Shown piece after piece: positions 26,780 to 36,714 of a DNA stretch of 64,000 bases. The stretch comes from Pantoea sp. IMH (lineage in GTDB: Bacteria > Pseudomonadota > Gammaproteobacteria > Enterobacterales > Enterobacteriaceae). The DNA lies in assembly GCF_000599885.1 (NCBI RefSeq), contig NZ_JFGT01000006.1, forward strand, positions 372,001 through 436,000, given 5' to 3'. Below the pieces are notes generated by a model. It saw nothing but the letters and a program-made list of their open reading frames with translations. It was not told where the DNA came from and made no database searches. Made by a program: the position numbers and the translations under genes. Numbering within the stretch: position 1 is the first letter of the stretch; every line of letters begins with the position of its first letter.

Positions 26780-27540
26780 ACTTTCCAGTGATTTCGGGCA
26801 CGTTTTCGCTTTAAACTGACGTCCGGCAAGGCGTTGTCCGCTTACTCCTCCGGTGTCAGGTTGCCCAGCGATTTTTACGGGCGTTCATAGTTAGACTCCT
26901 ATAACTAATTTCCTTAATTTCCTGTACTTAATTCAGTGTATTAGACAGATAAAAATCGAATATTTAAGTTCAGTATGTCCGGTTAAAGCGTTCAATAAAT
27001 GCAATATGAGGCGGTTTGCCCGGTTTGGTTAATTCCAGTTTCATAGCATGTATTTCTGACCATCCGGCCAGAGTCAGTGAAATAAATTCCGGCCTATCGT
27101 TCATGCAAAGCATCACGGGATATCCCCGGTTTGCCTTGCTCCTTCCGAATCAACGAATCACTCGCTGGAATGGCAAATCCAGGTCTGTTTCGTTCACCAG
27201 TGCTTGACGATGAAAGCCATCAACGACATTGAACGTTAGAAAACGACGGCCGCAAAACAATGCGACGTGCATAAAATAAACAGACCAGCTCTGTTTCATC
27301 ACTTCTGGCGTAGCCAGCGGTGATGGATTACGTACCGGCGGACGCTATTTAAATTTGCGACAAAAATTCAGCTTCAGCAGGCAGTAAATACGGTCTACTT
27401 GTTTGTGATTCTGGGAATATCCCTGCCGTCGCAGAGCCGAAAACCATGCCGTGGATGCTGTCCGTCAGTGGTTACCGCTATCTGTATCCTGAAATGCAGC
27501 ATCAGCCTGCGGGTTTGGCAGCGTCAGCGCAAAAAGCCAT
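26780..27540 (-). pseudogene. IS3-family transposase (orfB) remnant with stops
   Basis: Read on the minus strand from about 27430 down, broken frames give SQNHKQVDRIY, then PVRNPSPLATPEVMKQSWSV and CGRRFLTFNVVDGFHR. They continue RPEFISLTLAGWSEIHAMKL, TKPGKPPHIAFIERFNRTY (the DDE glutamate region) and finally NYERPRKSLGNLTPEE near 26880. These follow the integrase core of IS3-family OrfB in order. Stops and a disrupted stretch at about 26890-26950 show decay. No intact terminal repeats were found. The outer limits are approximate. Confidence 0.82.
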
Positions 27541-27583
27541 TTTTATTCAATTACTGATAATTCAGATAGCTACGACGGCATGC

Positions 27584-28162
27584 TTACTCAAGATTGCACG
27601 TTGCAGCTAAGCTCTCATTAATAGTCTGGGCAGATTTTTTTAACGATGATGAGAATGCTATGGTCATGGCACGGTAGGGAGGCAAAACCTGATTAACCGG
27701 GGCTGTCATAGTGACTAAATAGCACCCCCTGAAAACTTCTTTTGTTCCATCATAATTTTCCGCCTCAATGGCAACGGGCAGATCCCAGCCCCACGTTCCC
27801 GCTGCGTTATCACTTTCAGCCTTGCCTGCAATCACCCTGATGCTGCGCGTATTCTTATATCCCTGGACCCAGGAAAGAAAGTCAGGGCGACGCTCTTCAG
27901 AAAGATAGCTATAGGCGCGGGAAAATTCTGCCCGGTTGAGGGCATTATAATATGATGCAATCAGCGCTTCCGGAGAGCTGCGGTCGTCCTGGTAGTCCGG
28001 GACATCACTATTCATTCTGCGCTCAACTATCTGTTCAACGATCGTCATTGCTTCATCCTTCGGCTGATGCGAAGAGGATATGGCGTAAACGCCAGGGAGA
28101 GCACAACAACTTATCAGTACTATAAGCGGTAAAACGTGGACAGGGTGCCAGTTACCCGACAT
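27584..28162 (-). CDS. Secreted protein of unknown function
   Basis: This 192-residue protein has an N-terminal signal peptide (hydrophobic run about 10-25, cleavage likely near VYA). The segment SPEALIASYYNALNRAEFSRAYSYLS has the look of an NTF2-like helical start, which is only an impression. There are two cysteines in the mature part. I use ATG 28162 because GGAG sits nine bases before it; the GTG at 28171 overlaps that site. It lies alone between the IS3 debris and ychF. I do not recognise a named family. Confidence 0.65.
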   Translation of the reverse strand: MSGNWHPVHVLPLIVLISCCALPGVYAISSSHQPKDEAMTIVEQIVERRMNSDVPDYQDDRSSPEALIASYYNALNRAEFSRAYSYLSEERRPDFLSWVQGYKNTRSIRVIAGKAESDNAAGTWGWDLPVAIEAENYDGTKEVFRGCYLVTMTAPVNQVLPPYRAMTIAFSSSLKKSAQTINESLAATCNLE

Positions 28163-28285
28163 AAGTAACACTCCTTCAGTTTAGTCAATTGCAAATAGTG
28201 GTGTTTAAGCTCACCCGCCAGGTTGATTTTAACCCTGTTTTCAGGACGCGTTAAGCGGACCGCCCGTGTTTAAATGGCTGAAAAG

Positions 28286-28313
28286 AAAAATCCACGCGAT
28301 TGCGTGGATTTTA
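28286..28313 (-). terminator. Terminator of ychF
   Basis: The stem AAAATCCACGC (28287-28297) / GCGTGGATTTT (28302-28312) has a four-base loop. On the minus strand it is followed by a T-rich run. It lies about 60 bases past the ychF stop. Confidence 0.88.
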
Positions 28314-28370
28314 TCGGATATATCGCGCTTTATCAGGTTCGGTAAAACCTCATAAGACAACAGAGGCGAT

Positions 28371-29462
28371 TTAGACGTTAAACAGGAAGTTCATCACGTC
28401 GCCATCTTTCACGATGTAATCTTTCCCTTCTGAACGCATTTTTCCGGCTTCCTTCGCGCCCTGTTCACCTTTATAAGTGATGAAATCTTCATAGGCGATG
28501 GTCTGTGCGCGGATAAAGCCTTTCTCGAAGTCGGTATGAATTTTACCGGCTGCCTGCGGTGCCGTGGCGCCAACAGGAATGGTCCAGGCGCGGACTTCCT
28601 TCACGCCAGCGGTGAAGTAGGTCTGGAGATTCAGCAGTGAATAGCCTGCGCGAATAACGCGGTTCAGGCCCGGCTCTTCAATGCCCAGTTCGGCCATAAA
28701 CTCTTCGCGGTCAGCATCTTCCAGCTCGGCGATGTCCGATTCCACTGCGGCGCAGACGGCGACAACCACAGACCCTTCTGCGGCGGCGATTTCACGCACT
28801 TTGTCCAGATAAGGGTTATTTTCAAAGCCGTCTTCGTTAACGTTGGCGATATACATGGTCGGCTTCATGGTCAGGAAGCTCAGGTAACGGATGGCCGCTT
28901 TATCTTCATCGCTCAGATCCAGCGAGCGGAGCATACCGGCGTTTGACAGATGCGGCAGACATTTCTCCAGCGCGGCCTGCTCAGCCTTAGCATCTTTATC
29001 GCCACCTTTGGCTTTTTTCTGCACGCGCTGCAGGGCACGTTCGCAGGTATCGAGGTCTGAGAGCGCCAGCTCGGTGTTGATCACCTCAATATCATCAGCC
29101 GGATCGACCCGGTTATTCACGTGAATGATATTGTCATTCTCGAAGCAGCGCACCACGTGGCCGATGGCCTCGGTTTCACGGATATTGGTCAGGAACTGGT
29201 TGCCCAGACCTTCGCCTTTCGACGCGCCTTTTACCAGTCCGGCGATATCCACAAATTCCATGGTGGTCGGCAGGATACGCTGCGGCTTGACGATTTCCGC
29301 CAGCTTGTCCAGACGGGAGTCAGGCATTGGCACCACGCCGGTATTCGGCTCAATGGTACAGAACGGGAAGTTAGCTGCTTCGATGCCCGCTTTGGTTAAC
29401 GCATTGAACAGGGTGGATTTCCCGACGTTTGGCAGGCCCACAATACCGCATTTGAATCCCAT
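28371..29462 (-). CDS. ychF: Redox-regulated ATPase YchF (EngD, Obg family)
   Basis: This 363-residue protein is a full-length YchF. The P-loop GLPNVGKST lies at 8-16, and [17 protein letters not shown] (G3 region) follows. It also has the NVNEDG segment that makes the family ATP- rather than GTP-specific, and a C-terminal TGS-like domain ending [12 protein letters not shown]. It binds ribosomes and takes part in translation quality control and oxidative stress response. The start ATG 29462 is preceded by AAGG. In E. coli it follows pth; here a SulP gene and an EAL gene lie between them. Confidence 0.97.
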   Translation of the reverse strand: MGFKCGIVGLPNVGKSTLFNALTKAGIEAANFPFCTIEPNTGVVPMPDSRLDKLAEIVKPQRILPTTMEFVDIAGLVKGASKGEGLGNQFLTNIRETEAIGHVVRCFENDNIIHVNNRVDPADDIEVINTELALSDLDTCERALQRVQKKAKGGDKDAKAEQAALEKCLPHLSNAGMLRSLDLSDEDKAAIRYLSFLTMKPTMYIANVNEDGFENNPYLDKVREIAAAEGSVVVAVCAAVESDIAELEDADREEFMAELGIEEPGLNRVIRAGYSLLNLQTYFTAGVKEVRAWTIPVGATAPQAAGKIHTDFEKGFIRAQTIAYEDFITYKGEQGAKEAGKMRSEGKDYIVKDGDVMNFLFNV

Positions 29463-29816
29463 GTTTGAATCACCTTAATTGCTTGATAATCAGGCTATTA
29501 TTCATGGCCCGATGTCTGAGTAGGTTGTGTCACTAAAAAGTTTCCGCACATTATACACGTAATTATCGCCTTGATGGCGGGGATTTGCGGCCTGGCGGCG
29601 CAGAATGAGGTTGAGATCTTACTCACATTTCCCGATACTGGGCCGACTTAACCGCTAACGGAGACGATTGCAGATGCCTGGCTTCCTGCTTACGCCACCC
29701 TGAGTGTTCCCTTTCTTCGCGGCTGTCGCTGCGTCTCTCATCCTCCGGATGAACCTTACTGTGCCTGTAACTCGGGGACAGATATCACCTGTACATAAAA
29801 ATATCTGGAAATAAGC
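29463..29816. other. Divergent intergenic region ychF-sulP
   Basis: These 354 bases have no supported gene. A minus-strand frame (29756-29998) overlaps the SulP start and is a shadow. The region must carry the promoters of ychF (minus) and the SulP gene (plus). No operator was identified. Confidence 0.55.
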
Positions 29817-31298
29817 ATGTTTAAATTCAGCAACCTCAGGGCTGCCGACGTGAAAAACGACGTCCTGGCCGGCGCCGTTGTCTCTGTGGCCCTGATCCCG
29901 GAAGCCACCGCTTTTTCGCTGCTGGCGGGGCTGTCACCGACCATCGGGCTGCACACCGCTTTTATTCTCGGGCTGGTCACCGCCCTGTTTGGCGGCAAGC
30001 CGGGTATGATTTCTGGCGCCGCAGGATCGATTGTGGTGGTGCTGGTGAGCCTTATCCAGACGCATGGCTATGAATATGTTCTGCTGGCCACTATTCTGGC
30101 CGGACTCATTCAGCTCGCCATTGGCGTGTTCAGGTTAGGAAAATTCATTCGTCTGGTGCCACAGCCTGCCATTTATGGCTTCGTTAACGGTCTGGCAATT
30201 GTGATTGCGCTGGCGCAGATCCCGATGATTAAGGATCAGGGGCCGGTGATGTATGCGCTGGTGGCGCTGGCTATGCTTATCGTCTGGCTGTTTCCTAAGT
30301 TCACCCGCGTAATCCCAGGCTCGCTGGCCGCACTGATCGCCATCAGCGCCATCGCCATCGGCTTCGGTCTGGATACCCGCCGCGTGGGCGATCTGGCCGA
30401 TATCTCCGGCACGCTGCCGTTCTTCCATCTTCCGGACGCGCCGCTGAGCTGGGAAACGCTGAAAATCGTTTTGCCTTATGCCGTAATCATTGCGCTGGTG
30501 GGCCTGATTGAGTCACTGCTGACCCTGGCGGTGCTTGATGAAATGGGCAGTAAAAAGGGCAGCGGTAATCAGGAGTGCGTGGCGCAGGGCATCGGCAATA
30601 CAATCTGCGGCTTTTTTGGCAGCTTCGCGGGTTGCGCAATGATTGGGCAGTCAATCATTAACTTTACCTCGGGTGGCCGTGGCCGCATCTCCAATCTGGT
30701 GGGCGCAATCCTGCTGATCCTGTTTGTGATTAGCCTCTCTGATTATATCGCCCTGCTGCCGGTCGCGGCGCTGGCGGGCATTATGTTTGTGGTCTGCATC
30801 AATACTTTTGAGTGGAGCTCGCTGCGCCGGCTGAAGCGTATGCCGAAGCCCGATGCGGTGATTATGATTACGGTTACCGTCGTGACCATCTATACCGATC
30901 TGGCGATGGCGGTGATTTTTGGCGTTATCGTCTCGGCGCTGGTCTTCGCGTGGCAACATGCACGCATCACTATCCTTGACCAGCGCGAGGAAGAGGGGAT
31001 GAAGACCTATAAGCTGGAAGGGCCGTTGTTCTTTGGTTCCTCCGCGAGCTTTAATGAGCTATTTCATCCTGAGCAGGATCCCCAGACCGTGGTAATCGAT
31101 TTTGCCCGTACGCGAGTTATGGACTCAAGCGGCGTAGAGGCGATCGATAAACTGACCAGCCGCTATATTGAGGCAGGAAAAAATGTGCGCCTGCGCCATC
31201 TCAGTCCGGACTGCATCAGCCTGCTCAAACAGGCAGGCCCCTTCTGTAGCCATGAGCTGGACGATCCAGATTACAAAGTCGCGTCAGATAACAGCTGA
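29817..31298 (+). CDS. SulP-family anion transporter with STAS domain
   Basis: This 493-residue protein has a SulP membrane domain (about 1-390, about 12-14 helices, with ALIPEATAFSLLAGLSP at about 26-42 and the GSFAGCAMIGQS segment). A cytosolic C-terminal STAS domain (about 400-485) carries the MDSSGVEAID motif. The family moves sulfate, bicarbonate or dicarboxylates; E. coli DauA (YchM) imports C4-dicarboxylates. DauA is longer (about 559 residues) and lies next to prs, whereas this gene is shorter and lies between ychF and pth, so orthology is doubtful. The ribosome site is weak. Confidence 0.85.
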   Translation: MFKFSNLRAADVKNDVLAGAVVSVALIPEATAFSLLAGLSPTIGLHTAFILGLVTALFGGKPGMISGAAGSIVVVLVSLIQTHGYEYVLLATILAGLIQLAIGVFRLGKFIRLVPQPAIYGFVNGLAIVIALAQIPMIKDQGPVMYALVALAMLIVWLFPKFTRVIPGSLAALIAISAIAIGFGLDTRRVGDLADISGTLPFFHLPDAPLSWETLKIVLPYAVIIALVGLIESLLTLAVLDEMGSKKGSGNQECVAQGIGNTICGFFGSFAGCAMIGQSIINFTSGGRGRISNLVGAILLILFVISLSDYIALLPVAALAGIMFVVCINTFEWSSLRRLKRMPKPDAVIMITVTVVTIYTDLAMAVIFGVIVSALVFAWQHARITILDQREEEGMKTYKLEGPLFFGSSASFNELFHPEQDPQTVVIDFARTRVMDSSGVEAIDKLTSRYIEAGKNVRLRHLSPDCISLLKQAGPFCSHELDDPDYKVASDNS

Positions 31299-31308
31299 CG
31301 TTTAAAGC

Positions 31309-31422
31309 TGCGGGCGGTCCTGCCGATAACGATAAAAATCGTCGTATTGATTACCAGTTTTACAGAATGAACGTCTAGAGTTTATCTGTACGACGATTTT
31401 TAGCACTGGCAGGACGCCCGCA
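31309..31422. repeat. Long imperfect inverted repeat upstream of the EAL gene
   Basis: The left arm 31309-31346 and right arm 31389-31422 are near-perfect reverse complements. Both contain TACGACGATTTTTA and GGCAGGAC..GCCCGCA, with a few unpaired bases between. The loop is about 42 bases. The structure ends 15 bases before the ATG of the EAL gene. It could be a strong RNA hairpin in the leader (or a terminator/attenuator between the SulP and EAL genes) or a small mobile palindromic element. I recognise no named repeat family. Confidence 0.8.
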
Positions 31423-31437
31423 CACTGGCTTGATGGC

Positions 31438-32079
31438 ATGAAAAATAATTATCTTTGCGTCCCCATACATACGCTCAGCGGAGAGATCGTGGCGCTCGAT
31501 CTCAGGCAGGCTGACCGTTCCGGTTCACCAGCGCCACCCGACGAAGATCCTGAAGCTGTGCTGCTTAACCAGCTACTGACGCTGGAGCAGTACGCGGATT
31601 ATTTCAGCCAGCGTGGGCTGTTATGCAGCGTCAGTATCAATTTTCAGCTGGCAAAGGCGGTGGTGCAATCCCCCTTTCTTCAGCAGATTTTGAGTCATTT
31701 ACCCTTTGTGCGGCTGAAGGTGTCGGAGGATTTCCCGAATCTGCACGATGGCCCTGATAATCCCATTTTACGGGAGCTGGTCGGCCAGCTTAATATTCTC
31801 TGGCTGGATGATTTAGGGGCAGGGGATGCCAATCTTAATGCGCTGCAGTCGAGTATGTTTGAGGCAGTAAAACTCGATCGCCAGTTCTATCTGGATAATA
31901 TCGACAAGCCGTTTTTCACCATTCTGATTGCGCATATCCGGCAATATACCAACCGGGTGATTGTCGAAGGGAGCGAAGGCGGACTCCAGCTGGAGAAACT
32001 GGCCGCCAGTAAAATCTGGGCGGTGCAGGGGTATTTTGCGCCCGCGATGCCGCTTGAAACGCTGGAAGCAACCGACTAA
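31438..32079 (+). CDS. EAL-domain protein, degenerate (YdiV-like)
   Basis: This 213-residue single-domain EAL protein has no sensory part. Recognisable landmarks are SINFQ (the family NxS region), KVSED (TE region), LDDLGAG (DDFG loop), VKLDR (KxD), IVEGSEG (EGVE) and VQGYF (QGY). The name-giving EAL glutamate is not present: the matching place reads IVALDL. Cyclic-di-GMP hydrolysis is therefore questionable, and a binding/regulatory role like that of E. coli YdiV is possible; that is inference. It starts right behind the long inverted repeat. A hairpin GGAGCCTG/CAGGCTCC (32090-32116) follows the stop. Confidence 0.8.
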   Translation: MKNNYLCVPIHTLSGEIVALDLRQADRSGSPAPPDEDPEAVLLNQLLTLEQYADYFSQRGLLCSVSINFQLAKAVVQSPFLQQILSHLPFVRLKVSEDFPNLHDGPDNPILRELVGQLNILWLDDLGAGDANLNALQSSMFEAVKLDRQFYLDNIDKPFFTILIAHIRQYTNRVIVEGSEGGLQLEKLAASKIWAVQGYFAPAMPLETLEATD

Positions 32080-32225
32080 GGGCGCGCGCGGAGCCTGTTG
32101 TCCCGCTACAGGCTCCCTGCTCTGTTCATTTCATCGCCTTGCATGCTCCGTTCCGCTGCGGCTGAAAGCTTATCAGACCTAAAAACGGCGCTTATCCATG
32201 TTCAGGCCGCCGCTCTTCTGTTTTA

Positions 32226-32813
32226 TTATGACGCCTTATAACTGTGCAGGCGATTCATCGCCTTAAGACGATCTTCCTTCAGCCAGACTTCGGTACAGCG
32301 TGCGGCTTCATCAATGGCGTTATCGATCAGCGTCTGTTCAGCCGCCTGAGGCTTACCCAGCACAAATCCCACCACTTTGTTGCGATCGCCCGGATGGCCG
32401 ATGCCGATGCGCAGACGGTGGAAATCCACGCTGTTGCCGAGTTTACTGATGATATCTTTCAGCCCGTTATGACCGCCGTGACCGCCACCCTGTTTGAATT
32501 TTGCCACGCCGGGCGGCAGGTCAAGTTCATCATGTGCCACCAGAATCTCTTCCGGTGCAATGCGGTAAAACGTCGCCATCGCCGCCACCGCTTTGCCGCT
32601 CAGGTTCATAAAAGTGGTCGGCACCAGCAGCCGGACATCTTCGCCACCAATATTAAGACGGGCGGTATAGCCGTAAAATTTACTCTCTTCTTTAAGTGAC
32701 TGGTTGTGACGTCCGGCCAGCAAGTCGACGTACCAGGCGCCGGCATTGTGGCGAGTTGCGGCATATTCGGCGCCTGGATTGGCCAGGCCGACAATCAGTT
32801 TAATGCTGCTCAC
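32226..32813 (-). CDS. pth: Peptidyl-tRNA hydrolase
   Basis: This 195-residue enzyme releases tRNA from stalled peptidyl-tRNA. The N-terminus [24 protein letters not shown] includes catalytic His22 (E. coli His20), followed by [19 protein letters not shown] [13 protein letters not shown] and [11 protein letters not shown] with the conserved Asp. The start is GTG 32813 with AGGAAAA upstream. It is transcribed away from ychH; the shared upstream region contains a CRP-like site. The length equals E. coli Pth plus one residue. Confidence 0.97.
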   Translation of the reverse strand: MSSIKLIVGLANPGAEYAATRHNAGAWYVDLLAGRHNQSLKEESKFYGYTARLNIGGEDVRLLVPTTFMNLSGKAVAAMATFYRIAPEEILVAHDELDLPPGVAKFKQGGGHGGHNGLKDIISKLGNSVDFHRLRIGIGHPGDRNKVVGFVLGKPQAAEQTLIDNAIDEAARCTEVWLKEDRLKAMNRLHSYKAS

Positions 32814-32892
32814 GTATCTGTTTTCCTGAGAATTGCGATAGGGAAGGGACGTAGTGTACGTTGAGCGGCGAAAGAACTCAAAACAGCGAAAA

Positions 32893-32912
32893 GGTGTGAT
32901 TTAAATCGCAAT
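32893..32912. promoter_or_regulatory. ychH: Candidate CRP-binding site, pth-ychH intergenic region
   Basis: TGTGA (32895-32899), six bases, then TCGCA (32906-32910) match the CRP consensus TGTGA-N6-TCACA at nine of ten positions. The site lies about 180 bases before ychH, and ychH of E. coli is known as a CRP-activated gene. Confidence 0.55.
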
Positions 32913-33085
32913 AGTTGCCAACGGTGATAATACGTTTTCTATATTAAATCAGGCGGTTAGCCGTAAAGTTTTGTCAAAATATAAGCAATAAATGTGATCG
33001 CTAGCTCATCGTCACCCAGAACCATTGCTTACACTTATCTTACTCAGCACAGGATTGTGCTTACGAACCACGCAGGAGGTTAAAG

Positions 33086-33367
33086 ATGAGACGTAAATAT
33101 ACCAATCTTACCGGCAACGCGTTGATGATTCTGGGTCTGGTAGTGATGGTGGGCGGCGTTGGATATGCCGTATTAAATCAGCTGCCTCAGCTTCATCTGC
33201 CGCAATATATGGTTCACGGGGCTATCTTCAGCATCTTTGTTGGTGCGCTTCTCTGGCTGGCGGGTGCCTGTATCAGTGGCCGTGAGAAAGTGTGTGATAA
33301 ATATTACTGGCACCGCCATTATGGTGACAAACGCTGTCGCCGGACGTCCAGTCACACGCATCATTAA
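33086..33367 (+). CDS. ychH: Stress-induced inner-membrane protein YchH
   Basis: This 93-residue protein has two membrane helices (about 10-30 and 46-66) and a basic, Cys/His-rich tail. Position next to pth and N-terminal pattern (NLTGNALMILGLVVMVGGVGY) identify YchH (DUF2583), a stress-response membrane protein of unknown mechanism. RBS GGAGG is six bases before ATG. Confidence 0.92.
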   Translation: MRRKYTNLTGNALMILGLVVMVGGVGYAVLNQLPQLHLPQYMVHGAIFSIFVGALLWLAGACISGREKVCDKYYWHRHYGDKRCRRTSSHTHH

Positions 33368-33860
33368 CCCCTCGCTCTGCGTCGCAGGCCGCGGCGCAGA
33401 GCCACGCTCTGGTGGTGTACCGCCATACTCACACGTCAATTATCTTACCGTTAATCTGGTGCAGCGCTTATGTGCAGTCATCAAACCGCCCTTTATCATT
33501 TTCCCTGACGCCTTCAGGTGAGCAGCAAAGTTTATTTTTATCCCGCTGAGTAAGGCTATTTATTCTCTTTATCGCGTATTTGGTATCGCCTTATGCTAAA
33601 CGCAGCATGTTTGGGCGGGGCGCTCGCGGCCTAAGCGTGTGAATATCTGAACCGGAAATTTTCGCTGATTTCACTGCACATCCGGCTATCCGTTACCGAA
33701 TTATTATCCTGGAACAGAGTGGAAAAGGCTCTCTACAGACCGCTGAAAAGGTACGCTTAAATTAGCGGGAATAGTAGATAAGGGAGCGCTGGCTGGACAA
33801 AACGGATGGGGAGCAGGCTTTTAAAGGCGGGCTGGACGGCAGGATTAAGGCAAAAGAAGC
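33368..33860. other. Intergenic region between ychH and prs
   Basis: This is close to 500 bases without a supported gene; in E. coli this is about where dauA (ychM) lies. Frames present are short and without ribosome sites. I see nothing that looks like a decayed dauA. Confidence 0.55.
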
Positions 33861-33880
33861 GGGACGGGCGAACCCGTCCC
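33861..33880 (-). terminator. Hairpin terminator behind prs
   Basis: GGGACGGG and CCCGTCCC form a perfect 8-base stem with a CGAA loop, 8 bases past the prs stop. On the minus strand it is followed by a loose T-rich stretch (GCTTCTTTT). Confidence 0.75.
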
Positions 33881-33888
33881 TCAGGTTA

Positions 33889-34944
<1,056 letters not shown>

Positions 34945-34964
34945 TCAGGAACAGGGGGATGCCG

Positions 34965-35867
34965 TCACGCAGACTCCGGTTGCTCGAAAAGGCAGCGGTG
35001 CAGCGGCGAAACGTTAACGCCTCGCGCAACAAAGCCCTGCCACTCTTTCGGAGCCAGCTCAAACACCTGGCGGGCCGCGCACTCGGTGTCAAATTCGGCA
35101 AACACACAAGCGCCGGTTCCGGTCAGGCGCGACGGCGCGTATTCTAGCAGCCAGGAAACGAGCTGTTCAACCTCGCGAAAACGTTTTCTTACTACTGGCT
35201 CACAATCATTGCTGAAATGCGTCTGTAATAACTCACTGATTTGCCTTACCGGCGTGTCTCGTTTCAGCAGCGGATCGCTGAACACGACCGGCGTGGCGAT
35301 GCTGACGCCCGGATGGATCACCAGATACCATTTTTCGCTGGGCGACGCGGGGGTGAGCTGTTCTCCCACACCCTGCGCAACGGCGGCAAAGCCCCGGACA
35401 AAAACCGGCACGTCGGCACCCAGCGTCAGACCGAGCGCTGCCAGCTTCTCAAAACTGAAGCCGGTTCGCCACAAATGATTGAGGGCAACCAGCACGGTTG
35501 CGGCATCGGATGAACCGCCGCCCAGCCCGCCGCCCATCGGCAGACGCTTTTCGATGGCGATGGAAACGCCAACGCTGGCGGTAATGTTGCCGCTGCGTAG
35601 CGCTTCTTCCTTCAGTAACGTCGCCGCACGAACGACCAGATTCTCCCGATCCGGCACGCCTTCAACCGGCGTCAGCAGCCTGATTTCACCGCTCTCGTCC
35701 GGCTGGAAGCGAAGTTCATCGCCGTAATCAAGAAACTGAAACAGCGTCTGCAGATTGTGATAGCCGTCGGGGCGACGCCCGGTCACGTAAAGAAAGAGAT
35801 TCAGTTTCGCCGGAGCAGGCCAGATGAGAGGGCCAGCCTCCGGCGTGAGGGTTTTTCCTGCGATCAT
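34965..35867 (-). CDS. ispE: 4-diphosphocytidyl-2-C-methyl-D-erythritol kinase
   Basis: This 300-residue GHMP kinase of the MEP isoprenoid pathway phosphorylates CDP-ME at the 2-hydroxyl. N-terminal [22 protein letters not shown] and the ATP-binding glycine-rich [13 protein letters not shown] motif (at about 111-123) are present, as is [12 protein letters not shown] near the end. It overlaps the lolB stop by four bases (ATGA), and the order lolB-ispE-prs is the standard enterobacterial arrangement. It is slightly longer than the E. coli protein (283), mainly at the ends. Confidence 0.96.
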   Translation of the reverse strand: MIAGKTLTPEAGPLIWPAPAKLNLFLYVTGRRPDGYHNLQTLFQFLDYGDELRFQPDESGEIRLLTPVEGVPDRENLVVRAATLLKEEALRSGNITASVGVSIAIEKRLPMGGGLGGGSSDAATVLVALNHLWRTGFSFEKLAALGLTLGADVPVFVRGFAAVAQGVGEQLTPASPSEKWYLVIHPGVSIATPVVFSDPLLKRDTPVRQISELLQTHFSNDCEPVVRKRFREVEQLVSWLLEYAPSRLTGTGACVFAEFDTECAARQVFELAPKEWQGFVARGVNVSPLHRCLFEQPESA

Positions 35868-36487
35868 TTCACCGTCCAGCTGTCCATTTTCAGCTTGATA
35901 CGCTGGTTACCTTCTTTCAGCTCAAGCCTGGCAGGCAGGGCGGGTTGCTGTTTCTCGTCATAATCCTGCCAGGTGACGGTCCAATCCTGACCATTGCGGC
36001 TGTAATGCAGCTCGCGCAGCCGATATTTATCATCCAGCGAGTAATCAGTCGCGTCGCCTGGCAGACCCACCATCCACTTACGCAGATTATTGAGCGGGAT
36101 GTCCATACCGGTTAGCTGGGAGATCATCTTCTCTGCATCGTTGCTGACATAGCGTTTGCCTTTGTTATCGACCAGCTGTACCACGCTGCCCTGGGCATCG
36201 AGCTGTAATTCTGTGCTGCCGAGCGGATTGGTCAGCAGCAGCCGGTAGCGATCCGATGCCGTTTGCTGCCAGTTGAAGCGCGCATAGACTTTCTGGCTAT
36301 CGGAGAGATAGGCAAAAGCGCCGCGGGTCTGGTACTGGGTGATTTTTTCCACTGCCTGCTGCTGTTGCTGCCACTGCGGCGAGGTAACGCTCGGTCCAGG
36401 CCCCTGGGGTTTATTGACGCTACAGGCGGCCAGCAGCACGCTGGCAAGCGGTAAAAGCCGCATCAGGCGGCGATTCTTGATAAACAT
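35864..36487 (-). CDS. lolB: Outer-membrane lipoprotein receptor LolB
   Basis: This 207-residue lipoprotein accepts lipoproteins from LolA and inserts them in the outer membrane. The lipobox is LLAAC with the lipidated Cys at about residue 22, and the family pattern [25 protein letters not shown]...[17 protein letters not shown] closely follows E. coli. ATG 36487 fits the E. coli length. It is divergent from hemA. Confidence 0.96.
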   Translation of the reverse strand: MFIKNRRLMRLLPLASVLLAACSVNKPQGPGPSVTSPQWQQQQQAVEKITQYQTRGAFAYLSDSQKVYARFNWQQTASDRYRLLLTNPLGSTELQLDAQGSVVQLVDNKGKRYVSNDAEKMISQLTGMDIPLNNLRKWMVGLPGDATDYSLDDKYRLRELHYSRNGQDWTVTWQDYDEKQQPALPARLELKEGNQRIKLKMDSWTVK

Positions 36488-36714
36488 AGAGAGGTCAGCT
36501 CCTCAGACTCCGTACGGGCGTTCTTGCCCAGTTTAACCGCCCACGCTATCGGCCCGCTAAGACGGCGTCAATGTTCAAATTATCTTATTTGCGCCGCTAA
36601 CGCGCTATCTTGTTACCCTGAAGAGCAAAGGATGGCTTTTCTTGATCTCGCTCATCTTGTAGAATGCGCATCACAAAACCCTATCAACAGTGGGATAACC
36701 CAGACCAAATCACC

